Of a DNA stretch of 64,000 nt, positions 35,337 to 47,361 are shown piece by piece (position 1 is the first letter of the stretch; each line of letters starts with the position of its first letter). Source of the stretch: Amaurobius ferox (lineage: Eukaryota; Arthropoda; Arachnida; Araneae; Amaurobiidae); the NCBI GenBank assembly GCA_951213105.1, contig OX578136.1, positions 154,235,178-154,299,177 of the forward strand, in the 5' to 3' direction. The translations under genes were made by a program, and so were the position numbers. The notes under the pieces are model-generated. The model was not told the DNA's origin. It was given only the letters and a program-made list of their open reading frames with translations, and searched no databases.

Positions 35337-36385
35337 CATAAAAAATCATTACCAAACAATTTCTTCTTTTACGATTAGGCAAAAATATTATTCATCTTTA
35401 GTGCCCCATGAAGTTACATTAAATAATTTATACTATTCGGAAAAAAAAATCTTCAGATTTTGTATTTCGTTCCTCTGCATTTTTCGCAAATCTCGACTCT
35501 TATGTAACAGGGAAACTAATTAATTGAAATTATATAATTTTTTCAAGAAGACATCTTATATTTAAAGGCTACTTTTCACTTCTATCACATTAAATTGATT
35601 AAAAAATAAATTATCATCAGAATTTTTTTTAAAAAAATGTTGTTTTTTCAAATTTTTTTCAATGCTCTTGCAGCACCTACAGATATTAATCAAAATCATT
35701 TGAATTTTGAATAATGAAGACATCATACCAAGAGGAAACTTTTGTCTTCGATTTTAAAAGTTTGGGATTTTTTTTTTTTTTCATTCCACAATAGTTGGTA
35801 AGTCAAAATTAATATTTGTTACTTTTAGGGCTTATTCATTGCTCCATAGCAATAAAACCAGAAAAGTCTAAAACTCCAAAATTTTAGCGCAATTAGCTAC
35901 GATATAATACTTGTTTCCTTGCAAGTTCCAGATTTTCCGGTTCCCTACCAGAGATATTCAAGGCTTAAATATTTGTAAATTTGAATAAACCGCCATGTTT
36001 GGGGCTTAATAAAATAAATAAAGATCTCAGTCTTGAAATTTTACAAACTGAGACTATGAAATTAGAGTAAGGCATGATAAAATTTTAAAGATTTAGAATT
36101 ACTTCATTCCTTTCAAGAGGCTCAAAAACTGCATTTTTAGCTAAACCGGGCCGAGTTAGCAGTTAGACAAATTTTATATTGACATGAAATGTAGACTATT
36201 TTAGGACCAATAAAAATGTTTTTATCCCAAGTATCTAGCTCATTTGGTTTCCAAGATATTTAAATTTGTGTAAGCATCAAAATTCTTCAAATTTGGAATT
36301 CGCCATGTTGGAAAAATGGCCGCACCAGAAAAACGAGCTAGTTGGAAAAAAAAATTTAAAAATTGATTTTCATCTGCTGAAATAT
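35337..36385. other. AT-rich stretch, nothing recognised
   Basis: Long A and T runs and short open frames only. Confidence 0.5.
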
Positions 36386-36386
36386 A

Positions 36387-36623
36387 CAGGGTGTCCCAAA
36401 AACATTGACCTCGGCTTTTATTCCTTAAATATTGATCTTAGACATATATCATAAATTACAAAGTTGCGTAAAAAAAGGTACAGAATTTTATGAAATTGAT
36501 AAAAAATTTCAGGGGATTAAATTTGAAGAAATACAAAATATAAATTTTTATACGGCCCCGTACAGCAATCATGCAATCAAATATTCCTTTTTTGGGGTGA
36601 TTTCATGTGGAGTGACCCTACTA
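36387..36623 (+). mobile_element. Possible small MITE
   Basis: Starts TACAGGGTGTCCCAAAAA, a start seen on mariner-like remnants in many insects, and about 230 bp on has GTGACCCTA, a partial inverse. The internal part is non-coding. Boundaries are weak. Confidence 0.3.
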
Positions 36624-36779
36624 TTTTTGCAAAACTGACACCAGGATTTCTTCTTGACTTGTAAGTGGTTGTTTATATTTTGATATTTCTTTTTTTTTTT
36701 TGTAAGAAATTTTATTTCTTTCTGCAGGAAACAGTAGGTAAGAAATGGGGGTTGAGGACCAAAGCGGCATGGATGACGT

Positions 36780-37000
36780 CACGAGACGGAGTGTGGTGTG
36801 AAAATGAGTGTGGATGGTGTTATCAGCATGGAAAGCCAACTTGACCTTTGTACTGAAGAGGTAATGGCCTTGAATAGATGTCGCAATGAGGTGAAATATT
36901 TTGGACATTGGATAATCTGGGTGAGGGAGTTTGAGAGATGTCGCAATGTGTTGAAATATTTGAATAGTTTATCTATCTGATAATCTGGGCGAGAGAGCTG
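36780..37000 (+). repeat. Short tandem duplication, about 75-bp units
   Basis: AGATGTCGCAATG(A/T)GGTGAAATATT and the following ATAATCTGGG(T/C)GAG(G/A)GAG segment occur twice (about 36877-36930 and 36935-36998). Confidence 0.6.
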
Positions 37001-37047
37001 ACCTTGAACGGATAACAAGAGCGCTGTGGAATGATACTTGCAAGGGG

Positions 37048-37337
37048 ATGTTGTTGTTGAGACCCAGACCGTCCGACCTACCAGAAAGGTGTAAGGTATC
37101 TGTTTGAACGGCCGGGATGTGCCACCCAATTTAGACCGGAACCCAGTGGGGGAGGCATCCACAGGGACCGTACCCTCCTTCCCCTACCACCAACCTCTCG
37201 GAAGGACTTACGGACCCACATGTTTAACGTGATCGTACTCCGCGTGAACACGGCGGCAGTTTTGGCAGCGGCTGGAATCGAACCCGGGCCTACCGAGTGC
37301 AACTCCAGCGAGCTAACCAATGGGCTACCGCGCCCCC
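37048..37337 (-). mobile_element. tRNA-derived SINE, full-length
   Basis: 290 bp on the minus strand. Head GCGGTAGCCCATTGGTTAGC (box A) and CCCGGGTTCGATTCCAGC (box B), then a body with CGCCGTGTTCACGCGGAGTA, and a tail of CGGACGGTCTGGGTCTCAAC ending in (CAA)n. Flanked by a perfect 15-bp target duplication GATACTTGCAAGGGG (37033-37047 and 37338-37352). Transcribed by RNA polymerase III in its family and mobilised by a partner LINE; the partner is not identifiable here. Confidence 0.9.
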
Positions 37338-37352
37338 GATACTTGCAAGGGG

Positions 37353-38100
37353 TGTAAGACTTTAAAATTTCGTTATTTTAGCGAATTGTTCGAATTTCAT
37401 TATTTTTAGTGAATTGCTTGATACTTAGCTAATATTTGCTGAAGTGGTGAGGGATGCGTTTTCGATATTCCAACGGATATAAGACCCTAAAATTTCATTA
37501 TTTTAGTGAATTGTTTGGTTCTTAGCGAATGTTTGAGGAACTAGAGGTGTGTTTTTAATACTATAGATAAGCCCTAAGACTCCTTTCTCGTTTAAAATTA
37601 TGATATTTGAGCGAAATTTACCAAAAATTTAACAATACTTAGTGGATGATTATCGAATAAGAGGCATGTTTTTAATGTTGTAGGTACGTCGTCTCAGGCC
37701 TTTAAATCGGTATATTTTTAAAACTGTCACGAATTTTAGAGGAATTGAATAACACTTGGCGATTTTTTTTAAGGGTATACGATTGTTAACATTAAACTTA
37801 AATGAAAGAGTGACTCTGTGGGGTAATGTTACATAAGCCCTAAGACGCCTTTATCGTTTAAAATTATGATATTTGAACGAACTTTAGCAAAAATTTCAAA
37901 TTACTTAGTGGGTGATTATCGAATAAGAGGCATGTTTTTAAAGTTGTAGGTACATATCAAGCCCTTAAATCGGCATATTTCTAAAACTGTCACGAATTTT
38001 AGGGGAATAGAATAACACTTAGCGATTTCTTAAGGATATGAGATTGTTAACATCGAATTTAAATGAAAGAGTGACCCTCTGGAGTAAGTGTAGTACATTC
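37353..38100 (+). repeat. Tandem duplication, about 268-bp units
   Basis: 37565-37833 and 37834-38100 share CATGTTTTTAA(T/A)GTTGTAGG, AAACTGTCACGAATTTTAG and ATGAAAGAGTGAC blocks in order, about 85-90% alike by eye. The preceding 37375-37560 holds shorter repeats of AAAATTTC(A/G)TTATTTTAG. Function unknown. Confidence 0.75.
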
Positions 38101-38828
38101 TAATAGCATTAAAATATGAAAGATACGTAATTACCACTTTAAAAGGAACTTGTAATGAGTTTTGATATCTCATTGTGAAACATTATCGACTTAAATATAG
38201 GAATATCATGATTTCGCGGCCGTAGATACACCATAAAACCATTCAATTCTTAACGGATGACCACATTCTAATATGCATATTTAAACAAAGTGTGGAAAAT
38301 AACAGGACGAAACTGAGATCTGTGAAAAAATTTTACACTTCTTACAAAATAAATCCCAACTTCGTAGATTTTTAGAAAACTGGGGTCGAATTTTCACCGA
38401 TTCTTAGAGTTTGAAACCACATACTTTTAGAGAATGGATCATAACTTAGCATTTATATTTAATGAATAAGGGTATATAATTTCAGAATTTTAACACTGAA
38501 CATAAATTTCATGAATTGAACTCTGTAAAGTGTAGATATCTTTCATTACGAAAGTTACATTATACACATTTGATATGATTCGAATAAATATATTTTTGAT
38601 TTTTTTTTTATATTTTATTTTAAAAAACAAGATTAGTAAACTTAATACACTCGAATGCATAGATACATAATCCACGAGCACATAACATTTTTAAATAAAA
38701 CATGTAAACATGAGTTGATGAACGTAAATAAGGAGTTCAGTTTGAAAGATAAAAAGCCAATTAATGAATCTATTCATAAAATACACATTAATCATTATTT
38801 GTTGTACATTTAAACAAATAAGTTAAAA
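38101..38828. other. AT-rich sequence 3' of the PC4-like gene
   Basis: No gene recognised. It would contain the 3' untranslated region of the minus-strand gene; several AATAAA-like words occur on the minus strand. Confidence 0.4.
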
Positions 38829-39909
38829 TTATTTTCTTATCGCGCATTCATAGTCCTCTGATTTGAATGACTTGAAAAAATTTTGATCATGACCGTAAAA
38901 GACTCCTTCACTACGCAACAAAACTTCCTTTGCTATGTTATTAAAGTCAAGATTTAGAAGTACTTGTTCATGCACACTGTTGTACATTTCTAATGGAGTA
39001 CTGTAAAGACATTCATGGTAACTTTAACAATTTGGGCAACACAGCCAACACATTTGAAACGTTTTCTTACATGACACATCATGTTGTCATGAATACAAGA
39101 GATTAAATGTTCGAATGCAAATTTTTTGTCACAAATAGCTGATGGTAGAAAGGTTATAGTGTCCTTTATTTTTAATATTTGAGCAGGAAGCCAGTCTATA
39201 AATATTCTTTCTCTAAGTTTCTTACTAATGTTGTTAACACAATTCTTTAAACATGGTATTTGATTTTTATCTAAGGCAATATGGCACTGTGTTAGACAAA
39301 ATTTTGAATCATATAATTTAATTATCTTCTGTAAATGCAGTTTTCCGTTGTCATTGAAACAGAACAACTCAACAACTCATTGCGACTGACGAAAAAGGTA
39401 TCTGCATATAGAATATTGAATGACCACAATTTTTGAGAAAATTCACTCCAAGTAGCAGGTGACAATGGAACGCCTTCACGCGTAGGCAGTAGTTCATTTT
39501 GTTCGATAGAGAGATATTGCCATATATACACTTTCAGCTTTCTATGGCGAAGTTTCAAATATGCATACACACCAGAACCTAAATGCCACCGACGGGGTGT
39601 ATCTTGCACGGAATCTGAAGAAGTAGATTCAGTAGTGGAGAATAAAACTCCGATGTATACTAGAGCACAAGAAAGCAGATCTTGATTAGAGTTTCCGACC
39701 TCGGTGAGGCCTTGTGAATTGGCAGTGGCAGATGCTTCTGCTGAGGCAATGGAAGACAGAAGATAGGTGTCTATCCAATCCACAGCAGACTTTGGTGAGG
39801 GTGAATTAATCACATCTGAGACAATATCCATGGATTTTGTCTCGTCTAGGGCAGGAACTGACAACTCCACAGTATTTCCACTAGAAATTAGCTGTTCGAG
39901 TGATGTCAT
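38829..39909 (-). pseudogene. PC4-like-domain protein gene, two frameshifts
   Basis: An intronless minus-strand frame in three pieces. Piece 1 (39909 to about 39365) starts MTSLEQLISSG. It has a Ser/Thr-rich acidic-leaning N-terminus, then at residues 107-165 WHLGSGVYAYLKLRHRKLKV...EGVPLSPATWSEF, the pattern of the PC4/SUB1 single-stranded-DNA-binding domain (basic strand, then 'KGISLS.EQW'). Piece 2 (to 38990) carries FCFNDNGKLHL and a Cys-rich stretch. Piece 3, in a third frame down to TAA at 38829-38831, reads STPLEMYNSVHEQVL...NNIAKEVLL...YGHDQNFFKSF. The first break is an 8-bp direct duplication (AACAACTC at 39363-39370 and 39371-39378). PC4 proteins are general transcription and repair cofactors; the C-terminal half is of unknown function. 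Probably a recently broken member of a multicopy family. Confidence 0.6.
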
Positions 39910-40021
39910 ACTTTAAATTTTAGACATTATTTGTAGAGAGTAACATTCAAGTATCGCATTTACAGTATAAGATTTGTTTGTAAAGCACTAAGATCTTAAA
40001 ACACTATAAATGTGTCACAGC
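39910..40021 (-). promoter_or_regulatory. Upstream region of the PC4-like gene, cut by the LTR element
   Basis: 112 bp separate the ATG from the LTR retrotransposon, which ends at 40022 and is oriented so that its own transcription would run towards the gene. The original upstream sequence resumes at 58887. No convincing TATA box. Confidence 0.35.
40018..40021. repeat. Target-site duplication, left (CAGC)
   Basis: Matches CAGC at 58887-58890 on the far side of the LTR element. A 4-bp duplication is usual for Ty3/Gypsy-type integrases. Confidence 0.75.
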
Positions 40022-42571
40022 TGTCAAGACCGGAATTCCGAAGGCATCAACGTCGCAACGGATTCCCGCCAGACACGGCTGACCGAGAAAGTCTAACTTT
40101 CTCAGAGAAATTTCTTATACCCAGGTTCTAAACACACCTCTCGTCAATTGGAAGAATTCCAATTGATGACCTGCGGAGAAACCCAAACAAAATCCCAAAA
40201 TAAACAGAAAAATACTTTTACCTTTAGAACTCATCCAAAAGCTGAAATACATAAATCAACACAATTTCAACACAAATAAAAACACAATTTAAATTCAAAT
40301 CCTAAATTTATTAATTACTTAATGGAGTTAGCACATCAAATACAATTTATGATTTGTAATCAACTCTAAACCACTGGACCTCTTCAACCAAAAAACCATC
40401 GGCTCTTTGCCGGAATTTAAATATCAATTCAATAAATCATTAATTACATATTAATTTCACATATTCACTTATGGTATGGTCATGGAGAGAAAGACACACT
40501 CGAGGAACGCTTAACTGTTAATTTACTTAAATTCAATTATTTTACTTCAGGGAATTAATTTAGTAGCAATTCAGCTCAGAAGATCTTGAGAATACATCAG
40601 TTCGCCGGTACACAAGTCAGTCGAGGCAGCAACCTCCAATTACCGAAAAGGGTCGCTTACCTCCATATCTGGAAGGACTCAGAAAGGTTGAAGTCCACAC
40701 ATCCGCCCGAGTTCCCTCTCGGAGAAATCTTCCCCGACCAAGGAGAGGCGGCAGGCAGGCACGTAGTAAACGAGCAACGGCCCGCACAGGGCTCAGATTT
40801 CATCACGGACTCCATCCGAAGCGGTCTGCAGGCATCCGGAGCAGGAGGTTCCCGGACGGTCAACGGCGGCAGCAAGCGACGAGGCTCGGCATCAGCGAAG
40901 TCCCAGTCAATGTAGTGGCGATGGTAGCGGCAGTGGCATCTCCCCCCCCCAAACCCCACAGCGATAGAACTTAGCCTGAAGGATAAGTTCCGAGCCGTTC
41001 GTGGGTTCGACGATGTTTTCCAGGGAGAGAGCTCAGAATCAAGAATCACTCAGCTTTTAAACACTCCAGGTGGATCCAGAACCCGGCCAATTGAAATTTA
41101 AAAGGGGCTCACATCTTCTCTTATCCACCAATCGAAAGTTCTTTTATTTCAAATACATCCAGGGATCCGCCCCTACAACAGCAAGGTTCCCAAGGCACGT
41201 GCAGAACCTCACGAAATCCAGCACAAGATTGCATCACCCAACATAGCGAAAAAAACATGGAGACAGCCGTTTCCGCCAGCAAACAAGTGCGACCTAGAGC
41301 AACGGACGCTGTTCCTCGAGTGTGAAAGAATTATTATATGAAATAACAAGAAAGATCAATCATGCTTAAAGCATTGATTAAGAAACACTTTCCAACTTCA
41401 ATGCAATTTTATTTAAACATGTATAAAATGTAATACATTCCTCGGTAATATTTTAAAACTTCTCACAATAATACATTGATTTATTATAGTTGAAACTTCA
41501 TCCAAAAAAATGAACTTCATTCAAATGACGGCATTGAAATATAAATTGCCTGGTTTAAACATCTCTAAAATGTGATATATTACTCGGTAACAATTTTAGA
41601 ATTATCATAATACCACGATAATTTATTATATTTAAAAACTTCATCGAAAACAACTGAAATTCATTCAAATGACGTCATAGAAAAAATAACACGCCTGGCT
41701 CTCTCTTAAAAAGCAGCATTTCATTCATAAATAATTTCCCATTCATGTCATTCATCACAATACTATAATAATTTATTTTATTTAAAAATTAAGACCATGG
41801 AGCTATAAGTAATTTAACTCTATGCTTAAAACTTCATCGCAAAAAATCGTCCTTCTCTCGGTAAAGTCAATGAATATTTCTTTCATATCAGCTATGCAGA
41901 CTCCATGAGCTAAATTCTTTTGCATTAAAAAAATACAGCAATTCCTATACAACTCATCCTACATATTTTGCTGTTTACATTTCACATAAGTGAAAAATAG
42001 GCTTCGTTAGAGAAATAATCAAAGTTGGATGCTCATTTAAACTCAAATATATTGTCATTGCGTTGTTTCAGTATGTAGATGCACAGAATTTAAGCGAAAA
42101 TAAAGAGGTTTTACGACGAATACAACACTCAATATGAATTAAAAAGAACTTTAAAAATGACGATTTTGAGAGAAGATGGATGCCGTATTATATTTTGAAG
42201 TTGGTCACGTGATCGTTCATATCATGGTCACGTGATCGCTTCATGTAAGAGGTGTAATTATTATTTTAATTTTTTTTTAAAAAACTACTGAATATATTTC
42301 GCTGAATTTTTTTTTATATATTTTATGGAACAATTTGAATATTACCTAAAATTTTCGAAGCAATTTGTGAAATTTAAATCCGCTTAAAAAATGTTTGAAA
42401 AATTTGGTCCCATTGGGTTCAATGTATTTTATTTTTCCAACCCGGGTTCAATCCAAAACTAATTGGGTGATATTATTTATTTATATTCCCATAGGTCCTA
42501 CAGACCGTCTGAACAACATACTAAAATTTCATTTTGATTAAGTCATTTTTACGGCAGTTATCGTGCTAACG

Positions 42572-42605
<34 letters not shown>

Positions 42606-42812
42606 ATGAACAAAGTCATAAACACTTTTCAACTTTGTTGTAAAGTGTTAAAAATGGCCACAATACAATACAGATTCAAATAAATTTAAATATGGTAAAA
42701 TATTCAATGACATGAGGGTTCCAGGACACAGATTAATTAAATACCAATATAAAAGTTTAAAAAGTATCGTAATTATATAATTTACAAAAGAGTGACGAAT
42801 TCCGTCACGACA
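40022..42812 (-). repeat. Left (3') LTR, split by an R element
   Basis: LTR sequence runs 40022-41344 and 42650-42812. Minus-strand reading gives a TATA-like TTTAAAAGC (about 41053-41061), a strong splice donor GGAG|GTAAGC (GT at 40659-40660) and AATAAA (40307-40312). The segment between the TATA-like site and the donor is CpG- and GC-rich, unlike everything around it. Differences from the right LTR are a few percent by eye, so the insertion is old enough to have diverged. Confidence 0.8.
41345..42649 (+). mobile_element. R element, copy 4, inserted in the left LTR
   Basis: About 1.3 kb starting AACAAGAAAGATCAATCATG and ending in a (GACA)n tract (42572-42603) and the hairpin AACACTTTTCAACTTTGTTG, then TAAAGTGTT. 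The right LTR supplies the exact empty site (ATATGAAATAAAAATGGCC), showing insertion between T and A with at most a TA duplication. This fixes both R ends. No open frame. Confidence 0.9.
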
Positions 42813-45800
42813 GACTCCCCCTCCCCACGGAGAAAAAAAATTCGACAAGGGAGGATTTTTTTCAACCAAACCAGTAGGAGCAAGTAGACATCAGGCTCCT
42901 TGAAGTCCATGAACCTTCAAGAAAAAATTTCAGCAAAATTTTGAAAACTGCAGCCGATCAAACTACATCAAGGGTTCTTGACACGAACACCATCCCACAT
43001 GGGCGCATGTCGAAGAACCAGGGCCAAAAGTAACCTAAAAGTGACTGCAAATGAGTCAAAATCCTAATGAATACAAGCCCTTCACAAAAATTTCACACTA
43101 TGTGAATTTACAAAAATATTAAATTATTACATTTCAAAATTTCAATTAAATTCAAAATTTCGATTAAATTCCAGATTTCAATTAAATATTTACAAAATAA
43201 CCCTCAAGTCAGCACAAAAGTTAAAATAAATTTTCCAAATAAAATTTTAAATTAATTTCAAATTATTAACTCTTTTCAATTATCTGCTTTTAAATTTCAA
43301 ATTATTTTCATATTCTTCAAGTAATTAAATTTCCAGCAATTAAAATATTTACAAGTGGTCAGCAGAACATTCTTCAATTATTATATTAAGTTTTATTTCT
43401 TCAATATATTGCAATAAAATTTAATGACCACACAAAATTTTCTCTTCCATTAAAATAATATACAGCAGCAAGTTTGTGGCTCAAAGCTTGTCTAAATAGA
43501 CACAACAGAATTTATAAATAACTATTTTAAATAACAATATAAATATAAAACAGATTCAATTTAAGTGACCATACCAAAACAAATAAAAATTTTACCAACC
43601 TGGTCCAGTGGCGAACAACAGTCACTTGACATCAAAGTGTCCATTTGACACAAGAATATTTTCATTCCTCTTACAAAGAGGCAGCAGGCAACAACATTCA
43701 TTTAATGCAGGTATTCTTACCATAATACCTTTTCATAATATTATACAATTTTCAATCCTAATATTTAATTTATTAATTAATTTTCATTTTCTTTACATTT
43801 CAACAATATTAACAAAATTTTCAAAATCATTATTATTATTATAATCTTATTTAATGTTCACAATTCAAATCATTCTTTTATCAATTATTGACACTTTTTC
43901 AAATAATTATTCTATAAATACAACATTATTATTTATTTTCAACTAAGCAACCAGATCATGTGGCAGAAAAGGGGGATCAGTGGCCGAAAAACACATCCAC
44001 ATAATTTTAAAATTTCAAACTTGAAATTAAATTATTTCTTTTCTTTTTCTCAAATGTAATCAACTGTGGCAAGCAATCAACACAAGGTGACCGGGTGACA
44101 GAACCGAACTCATTATTCTGTAATTATTTTTCCTCAAAATTCAAAAATCATTTTCTCCAAAGTCCTGTGACTCGCAAAAGAAGGGAAACATGAAAATATA
44201 CACTGAATAAATATGTCAAGAAAATTTTCCCAACATCAAAAGATTGAATATGAAGTATAATATATGTACCGAAATATATGAGATTAAATATGCCAATAAT
44301 AATTATCAAGAGATTTTTTTCTCCCAATAACACAAAAGGATATATATGAACATATAACATAAATAAACAAGAACACAAATGTGGCAGTAAGGGAAGGTCT
44401 TACTCCACAAAACACATTTATATACACTTCTCACTCCAACATCATTCTCTTTTTACCATTCAATGAAAGTGGATCATCCCCAAAGCAAAAACAACCAACT
44501 CCAAGTTGCCGTCCGCAATTTAGATAAAATTTAGCAGAAAGGCAGTGCGTACACGTCCACACCACCACACCTACGAGATCAGAATGCAGCCAACACTCAA
44601 CACCTGCACGGCAAAAATTCCGGAAAAGGCCTAAAGCAAGGATGACCAATTCCACAATCCCAAAACACAAGTAAAAGAAACAGTTTTTATATTAAATTTA
44701 ATTTATGTACAACACAACAATATGCAATTTATTTTGGTCTCGCTTTTCGAGAACCAACCGAGTCACGGAGAAAATGCCAAAAAAAAAATTTCTGTCACCA
44801 CCCGAACACACCGAAATAAAATATTTTGTTTCGTAAACAACAAGTACCTCAATTTCATCAGTGCTCTACAGGCACGGGCACGAAAATCAAATTTGAACTT
44901 CAATCCACACATTTTTGTAATAATCATTTCTTATGTACTATTTTCTTATTCTTCTGAAGTTCGCCTAGCTTTGCCACCAAAATAAAATCTCTTAAATTTC
45001 AAAACAAATTTTTCGCCACTCTCTAATCGAAACATTAAAACCACAGATCAAAATTTCAAATTTCTTAAATTAATTTATAATTTCCAATTATTACCAAAAT
45101 TTTTAAAATATTTGTAAATAACAAATCATCAAAGTATCAATTTTTCAAAATTTCAAACATTTCTAAATAAATAAGTGTCATCTCAAAATTCACTAATTTC
45201 CATTTAATTTCATTTCAAATTCAATAAATTTCTTTAAAATTTCAGTTTAAGTTGCCTTTCAAAGATGTACTCAAGTTATTTGAAGTCAAGGACGAAATTC
45301 AATCATTCAAAGAAAAAATCTTTTTCTCAATGTTCTTTCACTTTTGCACCAATTCTTAATATTAATTTCTTAAGTGCAAAAAAAAATTCAAATGCGTAAC
45401 TCCAAAATTAAATGAAATCCAAAATTTATTTTTATAATTAATCATTAAGTTTTCAAATTAAAATTCTTAAATTCAAATCAAAATATTTTTAAGTATGGAT
45501 TTTAGAAAGTAAATATGTAAAGTAAAATTCAAAATTATTATCAAGTAAATTAATTTGTGGAATCCAATTTAAAAATTCAACCTTTCTCGAAATAAAATTA
45601 GAGTTCACTGACTCTTTCCAGATTTCCACATTACGTAAATAAACCCTTAAAATGTTCTTATTTCATTTTAATTCAAATTTGTGGAACACATTCTCAATGT
45701 TTCTTATATTTCCGTAATTAACCTAGAGTTTCTTTACTCTAACAAGTTCCACATTTCCAGTAAATAAAACATTAAATAATCTTTGAAATATTTCAATTTG

Positions 45801-46681
45801 TATTAATTTATTTGTGGATTCACTTTCTATATATCAATATTATATTTGTGATTAATTTTAGAGTTCCTCTACTCTAATTCAAATTTCCACAAAACCAGAC
45901 CCCAAGTTCAATTATTATATTATTTTTTTTAATATTTCTCTAAATAAATATTTCATATTACCAATAGGAGTCGCAAAATTATTCTATGTTTTTAAAATAT
46001 CTCAATTTCAGTTATTTCAATTTACAATTCTCTTTTAATCTTCCAACTTCCGTTTTGTGGATAAAATCATTTATTTCAGTCAGTATATTTTTCGATGTTA
46101 AAGACATTCATTTCAAATCAATCACACAAATAAAAAATTTCTACTGCTACATTTCGAACCAAAACCTAACGGAAGTAGGTCAAATGTTTGGAATATTCTC
46201 ACGAGTTATCAAAAACCGTTTCTCGGCATCAACAATTGGCGCCAAGCAGATATCGTCAGGCGCAACCGATTACGTTTACATTTAGATCTTATAAACAACC
46301 GGGGAATCAAAATTCGATCAAAAACAAAAGAGCCAGGACAATCTTCAATTTCTTTTTGCAATTAATTTCAGAACAATATTTTTTTCTCCTTCAATACAAA
46401 GGAGAAACACGGGAAATCTGAGGCCGAAATCACAATTCAAACTTTAAATTCAATATCAACGTTAATAAATAAGTCACTTTTCGACTTTTCTTATAAAATA
46501 TTTCCAATTAAATAATTTCATTTTTCTTATTTTCAAAACATTTCTCCACGCTTTCCATTTAATATTTCGGCATTATATTTTCAAATTTTCAACATTTCAT
46601 TTTTCAATACCTCACCTGCGAGCAACTCATTCTGACAGAATTTTCAAACTTTTCAACAAAAACTCGTTGGACACAGTACGG
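42813..46681 (-). other. LTR element internal region, right part of minus polarity
   Basis: Very AT-rich, no coding sequence. The 230 bp next to the left LTR contain the polypurine tract. Three worn repeats of about 130 bp occur at 45480-45900, each with an AGAGT...ACTC foldback followed by a CATTTCCA-like word. Confidence 0.6.
45480..45900. repeat. Three tandem units of about 130 bp
   Basis: The block AGAGTT(C/T)(A/C)(C/T)T...ACTC(T/TA) followed by (T)TCCACA recurs near 45600, 45728 and 45861, with TTTGTGGA(A/T)T words between. Confidence 0.55.
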
Positions 46682-47353
46682 CAGTGGTTCCCAAACTGGG
46701 GTCCCCGGACCCCTGGGGGTCCGCGACGAGGTTTTAGGGGGTCCGCGAACAACACGCAATATTTAACTAATAAATAGTTAGCTTTAAAAATATAAAATTC
46801 ATTATTCTTCTCCACTCTATTTTCTATTTAATTTTTTTAAATAAAATAATATGAACTTTTTTTCTAAATAACTTTGAATTAAATACATTCATGAAATTAA
46901 TTTCAAACTGATAGGTTATATCTTCAAACAGAATTAAATTGTTTGGGTGAAAGTGATTTAAGTGATTTAAGGCTGAAATTATCAGATATTAAACCAAATA
47001 TTACTGAGCTAATTGCAAGAAAGCAGCATCAGTGTTCACACTAAATTATGCTTGTTGTACATATCCAATAGAAACTCGCCCTTGCAATATGGTTTTAAGG
47101 GGTCCGTGATTTTTTTTTCTCTGAGGTGGTCCGCGGACCGGAAAGTTTGGGAACCACTGGCCTGCTGTATCTGTTACTTCTAGTTACTGTTGTACATATC
47201 CAATAGAAACACGCCCCTGCAATATGGTTTTAAGGGGTCCGCGAATTTTTTTTTTCTCTGAGGGGGTCCGCCAATTTTTTTTTCTCTGAGGGGGTCCGCC
47301 AATTTTTTTTTTCTCTGAGGGGGTCCGCGGACCGGAAAGTTTGGGAACCACTG
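46682..47353. mobile_element. hAT-type MITE with 8-bp target duplication
   Basis: 672 bp. Ends CAGTGGTTCCCAAACTGGGG and its reverse complement AGTTTGGGAACCACTG, typical of hAT elements. Flanks are a perfect 8-bp duplication CAGTACGG (46674-46681 and 47354-47361). The interior is non-coding. Near the right end the terminal segment is present twice (ending 47158 and 47353), and a 29-31-bp CTCTGAGGGGGTCCG unit is repeated about three times. Confidence 0.9.
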
Positions 47354-47361
47354 CAGTACGG

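Noticed and set aside
40657..41049. 130-codon minus-strand frame in the LTR as a gene
   Set aside because: It lies in the GC-rich leader and has no recognised domain; the matching region of the right LTR is cut by LINEs. Open frame by composition is more likely.
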